Assembly: GCA_022316685.1 (NCBI GenBank) | Contig: JAKJHU010000046.1 | Location: forward strand, 4,873,001 to 4,937,000 | Length of the DNA stretch: 64,000 nt | Origin: Progne subis subis | Lineage: Eukaryota > Chordata > Aves > Passeriformes > Hirundinidae | Direction: 5' to 3' | Shown here: positions 1-64,000 of the stretch, piece after piece | How the letters are laid out: each line of letters begins with the position of its first letter | Position numbering within the stretch: the stretch's first letter is position 1 | The notes under the pieces: model-generated | Told to the model about the DNA's origin: nothing | Seen by the model: only the letters and a program-made list of their open reading frames with translations | Databases searched by the model: none | Program-made: the position numbers and the translations under genes

Positions 1-1008
1 AATGGAAATTTTGACTCTAAAAAAGTTTTCCCGCAATCCCCCCCAGATGCCACGGTTTTTTTGTTTGTTTGTTTTTTGTTTGTTTGTGGGTTTTTGTTTT
101 GTTTTGATTTGATTTTTTGGTTTTTTTTGCGGGGGGGGGTTGGGTCATTAAAATGGATTTATGACCTTGTTGCAAACAGCAGTGGGAAATTTTTGGCAGT
201 GTTGTGTCCTGTCTCCCCAGTCTCTCATTGCTTCTTGCTAATCAGCTGCAGTTGTGCAGAGGCTTGGTCTTCAGACCATGTCCTGCTGGAAGGGAAATGT
301 TGACACAGTCTTGGGGCATTTTATTTATAGTTAATCTTCATGTGGTGTGTGAGCTAATTTTTTGCCAAAAAGGGGTGTGTCACCCGCTCTAGTAAACAGT
401 TTTGTAAGCCATCTGTTTTCCCAGTCTATAAAATTGTCAAAAATATAACTTAACTTTTTTTTTTTTTTAAATAAAGGTACATATAGTCTTTCCAAGTGTG
501 AGCAGGAATAAAAAATTCTTTAAAGAAATGCATATGAGAATTTCATATTAGACTGCTGAACCTGGTACTTTTTAGAAGCTTCCCAAATGTTGGCAGCTCT
601 GAACTTCTGCCTCTGCTCTCCTTCCACACAAATCTTTGCTTTGGGTACCCTGATAAAGTTCCCAGAAACACAGAAGGCTTCTGAAATGTTTTCTATGTCC
701 AGAAAGTTTGTTTATATTGTGTGGACAGAGAGAGAGGTTTATTCTGGACATTTCTGAGCTTTGTGAGATGTTATGAGAGGGTATAGAATCAAGGCAAAGT
801 AGTTACCAGAGGACACAACTGCTGGTGATGCAAGCTGCCATAGACTGTGTTGCGAAGAGTGAATATTTTTTTCTGGTAATTGTTAAGACAAAGTAAAATT
901 ATTTCCTAAACATTAGTTTCCTCCAGTTATTTTTCACCTGCCTCTCTCCTTTCTTGCATATTGAACAAACAAAGTTCCCTCAGATATTCACAGCCTTTCT
1001 TGTTTTAG
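1..1008. other. Intron upstream of exon 1; nothing but low complexity seen
   Basis: No exon with proper borders and phase is visible. The T/G-rich tract (55-144) and a poly-T near 450-468 are the only structures. Exon 1 starts mid-codon, so this is intronic. Confidence 0.6.
55..144 (+). repeat. T/G-rich low-complexity tract with a G run
   Basis: Degenerate (TTTG)n and T runs end in a 9-base G run followed by TTGGG. Intronic low-complexity sequence without coding content. Confidence 0.85.
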
Positions 1009-62754
<61,746 letters not shown>

Positions 62755-63118
62755 GTCAGTAAATACAAAGATTTGTGACAAAATTCTACCTGGGTCCCAC
62801 AGAAAATGAAGCTCTGAAGGCCAGAGTCCCCAGTGAAAATGTTGGACCCAAATGCATCCTGTCTTTGTGAAGTTTGTGTTGGTTCTGAGCTTTGCATGTC
62901 TGTTTCTCTGCCTAATAATTCACTTTGAATCAAGGCAAACTTTCCAGACCAGATATGGATTACACATAGGTTTGTGGCATGAACATATCTCAGCCCACAA
63001 GTGTAAAAGAACATAATATAATGCACAGGAATTTATATACATACCATTCCATGTTGTTGCTAACATTCTGGGTGTTTATTTAAATTATTTATTTCTATCT
63101 CTGAGTCATGCCAGAACT

Positions 63119-63240
63119 TTTTTGTTTTGTTTTGTTGGGTTTTTTTTTTTTTTTGGTTTTGTTTTGTTTTGTTTTGTTGTGTTTCTGTTTTTGGTTTTGG
63201 TTTTTTTTGGGGGGGTGGGGGCGGGGTGGGATTGGGATGG
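63119..63240 (+). repeat. (TTTTG)n low-complexity tract running into G-runs
   Basis: TTTTG repeats and a T run, then four or more G runs of three or longer within 63209-63236, separated by one to three bases. The G part fits the standard G-quadruplex pattern on the plus strand. Confidence 0.85.
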
Positions 63241-63963
63241 AGGAAACCTAATGTAATGCTCTGTCTTTAATGGAGATAGCCTAGGCTGTTTGAAAGCAAA
63301 TAGCTCTAAAGTCCTGAGACTTACTGCAATTAGTGCTACCTATTAATAGTTAGAAAGTCTTCCATGAGATGTCATCTGCTACATAAAAGTGAATGCAAAT
63401 GCAATTCTGTTTGAGGATTGTTGCATTGAACTCAGACTTTGCAGCATAATATCTTGGTGCAGTTCGCTCTGGTGTTCCTGCATTACCCCATCAGATTTCT
63501 ACGGGTGAGCTGCATGTGTGAATGCACACAGACTGTTGCTGCGTACAGCTGTGATGAATACGTGTTAACATTGGTGGGGCTAAACAAACAGCCCATCATT
63601 TTCAAGGCATTACATTATCTTGGTCTGTCATGTTGTTTCAGTTTTTGCCTCAGTGGGTTCTTCTCACCTCTGCTCTGCAGGTCCTGCACTTGGGATTTCA
63701 ACTTTCTCTCTCAATAATCACTTTGCAGGTGATTATATCCAAACCTGTTGATACAACAATCTTTTCTATTTCGGTATCTCCAAATAAGCCTTCCTCAGCT
63801 GATCTCTCCAAATGCTGGCTTAAATCCTCTGACCTCCTTACTACCCTAACTTCTTCTTTTGAACAAAACCAGGGTCATACTCTTATTTTGTAAATACTTT
63901 TCTTCGCTGTTCTCTGAACCATTAACAGCAACCACAATGCTCCCACTAAGTTACCATTATTTT

Positions 63964-64000
63964 CATAGCATCATAAAGTGTTTTTTGATGGAAGGGACCT
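63964..64000 (-). mobile_element. CR1 LINE, antisense, cut by the window edge
   Basis: CATAGCATCATAAAG followed by TGATGGAAGGGACCT matches the reverse complement of the CR1 3' terminus. Only its first 37 or so bases are inside the window. Confidence 0.75.

Larger units (their letters stand above)
62755..64000. other. Start of the intron after exon 33; G-rich tract and CR1 edge
   Basis: 1.2 kb with the TTTTG/G-run tract (63119-63240) and the beginning of an antisense CR1 at the right edge. No further WDFY4 exon with a fitting phase is visible. Confidence 0.6.

Noticed and set aside
63393..63400. Further octamer ATGCAAAT as a regulatory site
   Set aside because: A single 8-mer is expected by chance about twice or more on both strands of 64 kb of AT-rich DNA, so alone it carries no weight.

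Overview
The window is animal nuclear DNA, almost certainly from a bird. Spliced exons with GT/AG borders are spread over long AT-rich introns. The interspersed repeats are truncated CR1 LINE copies with the typical 3'-end sequence, plus two solo LTRs of avian endogenous-retrovirus types. Nothing bacterial or phage-like is present (no operons, CRISPR array or compact gene packing).

Almost the whole window is the middle of one plus-strand gene, WDFY4, a BEACH / WD40-repeat protein. I could assemble 33 consecutive coding exons (1009 to 62754). Splice phases agree at every one of the 32 joins, giving about 1,470 codons with no internal stop. Exons 1-19 (1009-18488) code the helical, armadillo-like N-terminal/central region. 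Exons 20-23 (28987-32098) code a variable linker and the conserved lead-in to the PH-like module. Exons 24-27 (35537-40891) code the PH-like module. Exons 28-33 (53519-62754) code roughly the first 200 residues of the BEACH domain. The true start of the gene, the end of the BEACH domain and the WD40 repeats lie outside the window.

A second, intact gene sits on the minus strand inside the 12.6-kb intron between exons 27 and 28: LRRC18 (43672-44454, 260 residues), a leucine-rich-repeat protein coded in one exon, with a splice acceptor just 5' of its ATG and a poly(A) signal just 3' of its stop. LRRC18 nested antisense in a WDFY4 intron is the arrangement known in mammals, and it supports naming the host gene WDFY4 rather than its paralogue WDFY3.

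Mobile DNA is modest. There is an antisense solo LTR with a 6-bp target-site duplication only 34 bp after the donor of exon 10 (10139-10783). A sense-oriented solo LTR (about 52243-52806) lies 0.7 kb before the first BEACH exon. There are four CR1 fragments (about 6615-7100, 26040-26240, 30234-30293 and 63964 to the window edge).

The most interesting hypothesis is that the sense LTR, which carries a TATA box and a good splice donor (GTAAGT), could start a short WDFY4 transcript. Its first in-frame ATG would lie in exon 28, immediately before the BEACH domain. Other points worth checking are a 48-nt poly-T that forms the tract upstream of exon 17, three weak splice donors, a G-quadruplex-prone tract, a CTCF-like site in a GC-richer intronic patch, and several candidate conserved non-coding blocks. 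I see no wholly new biological system here.
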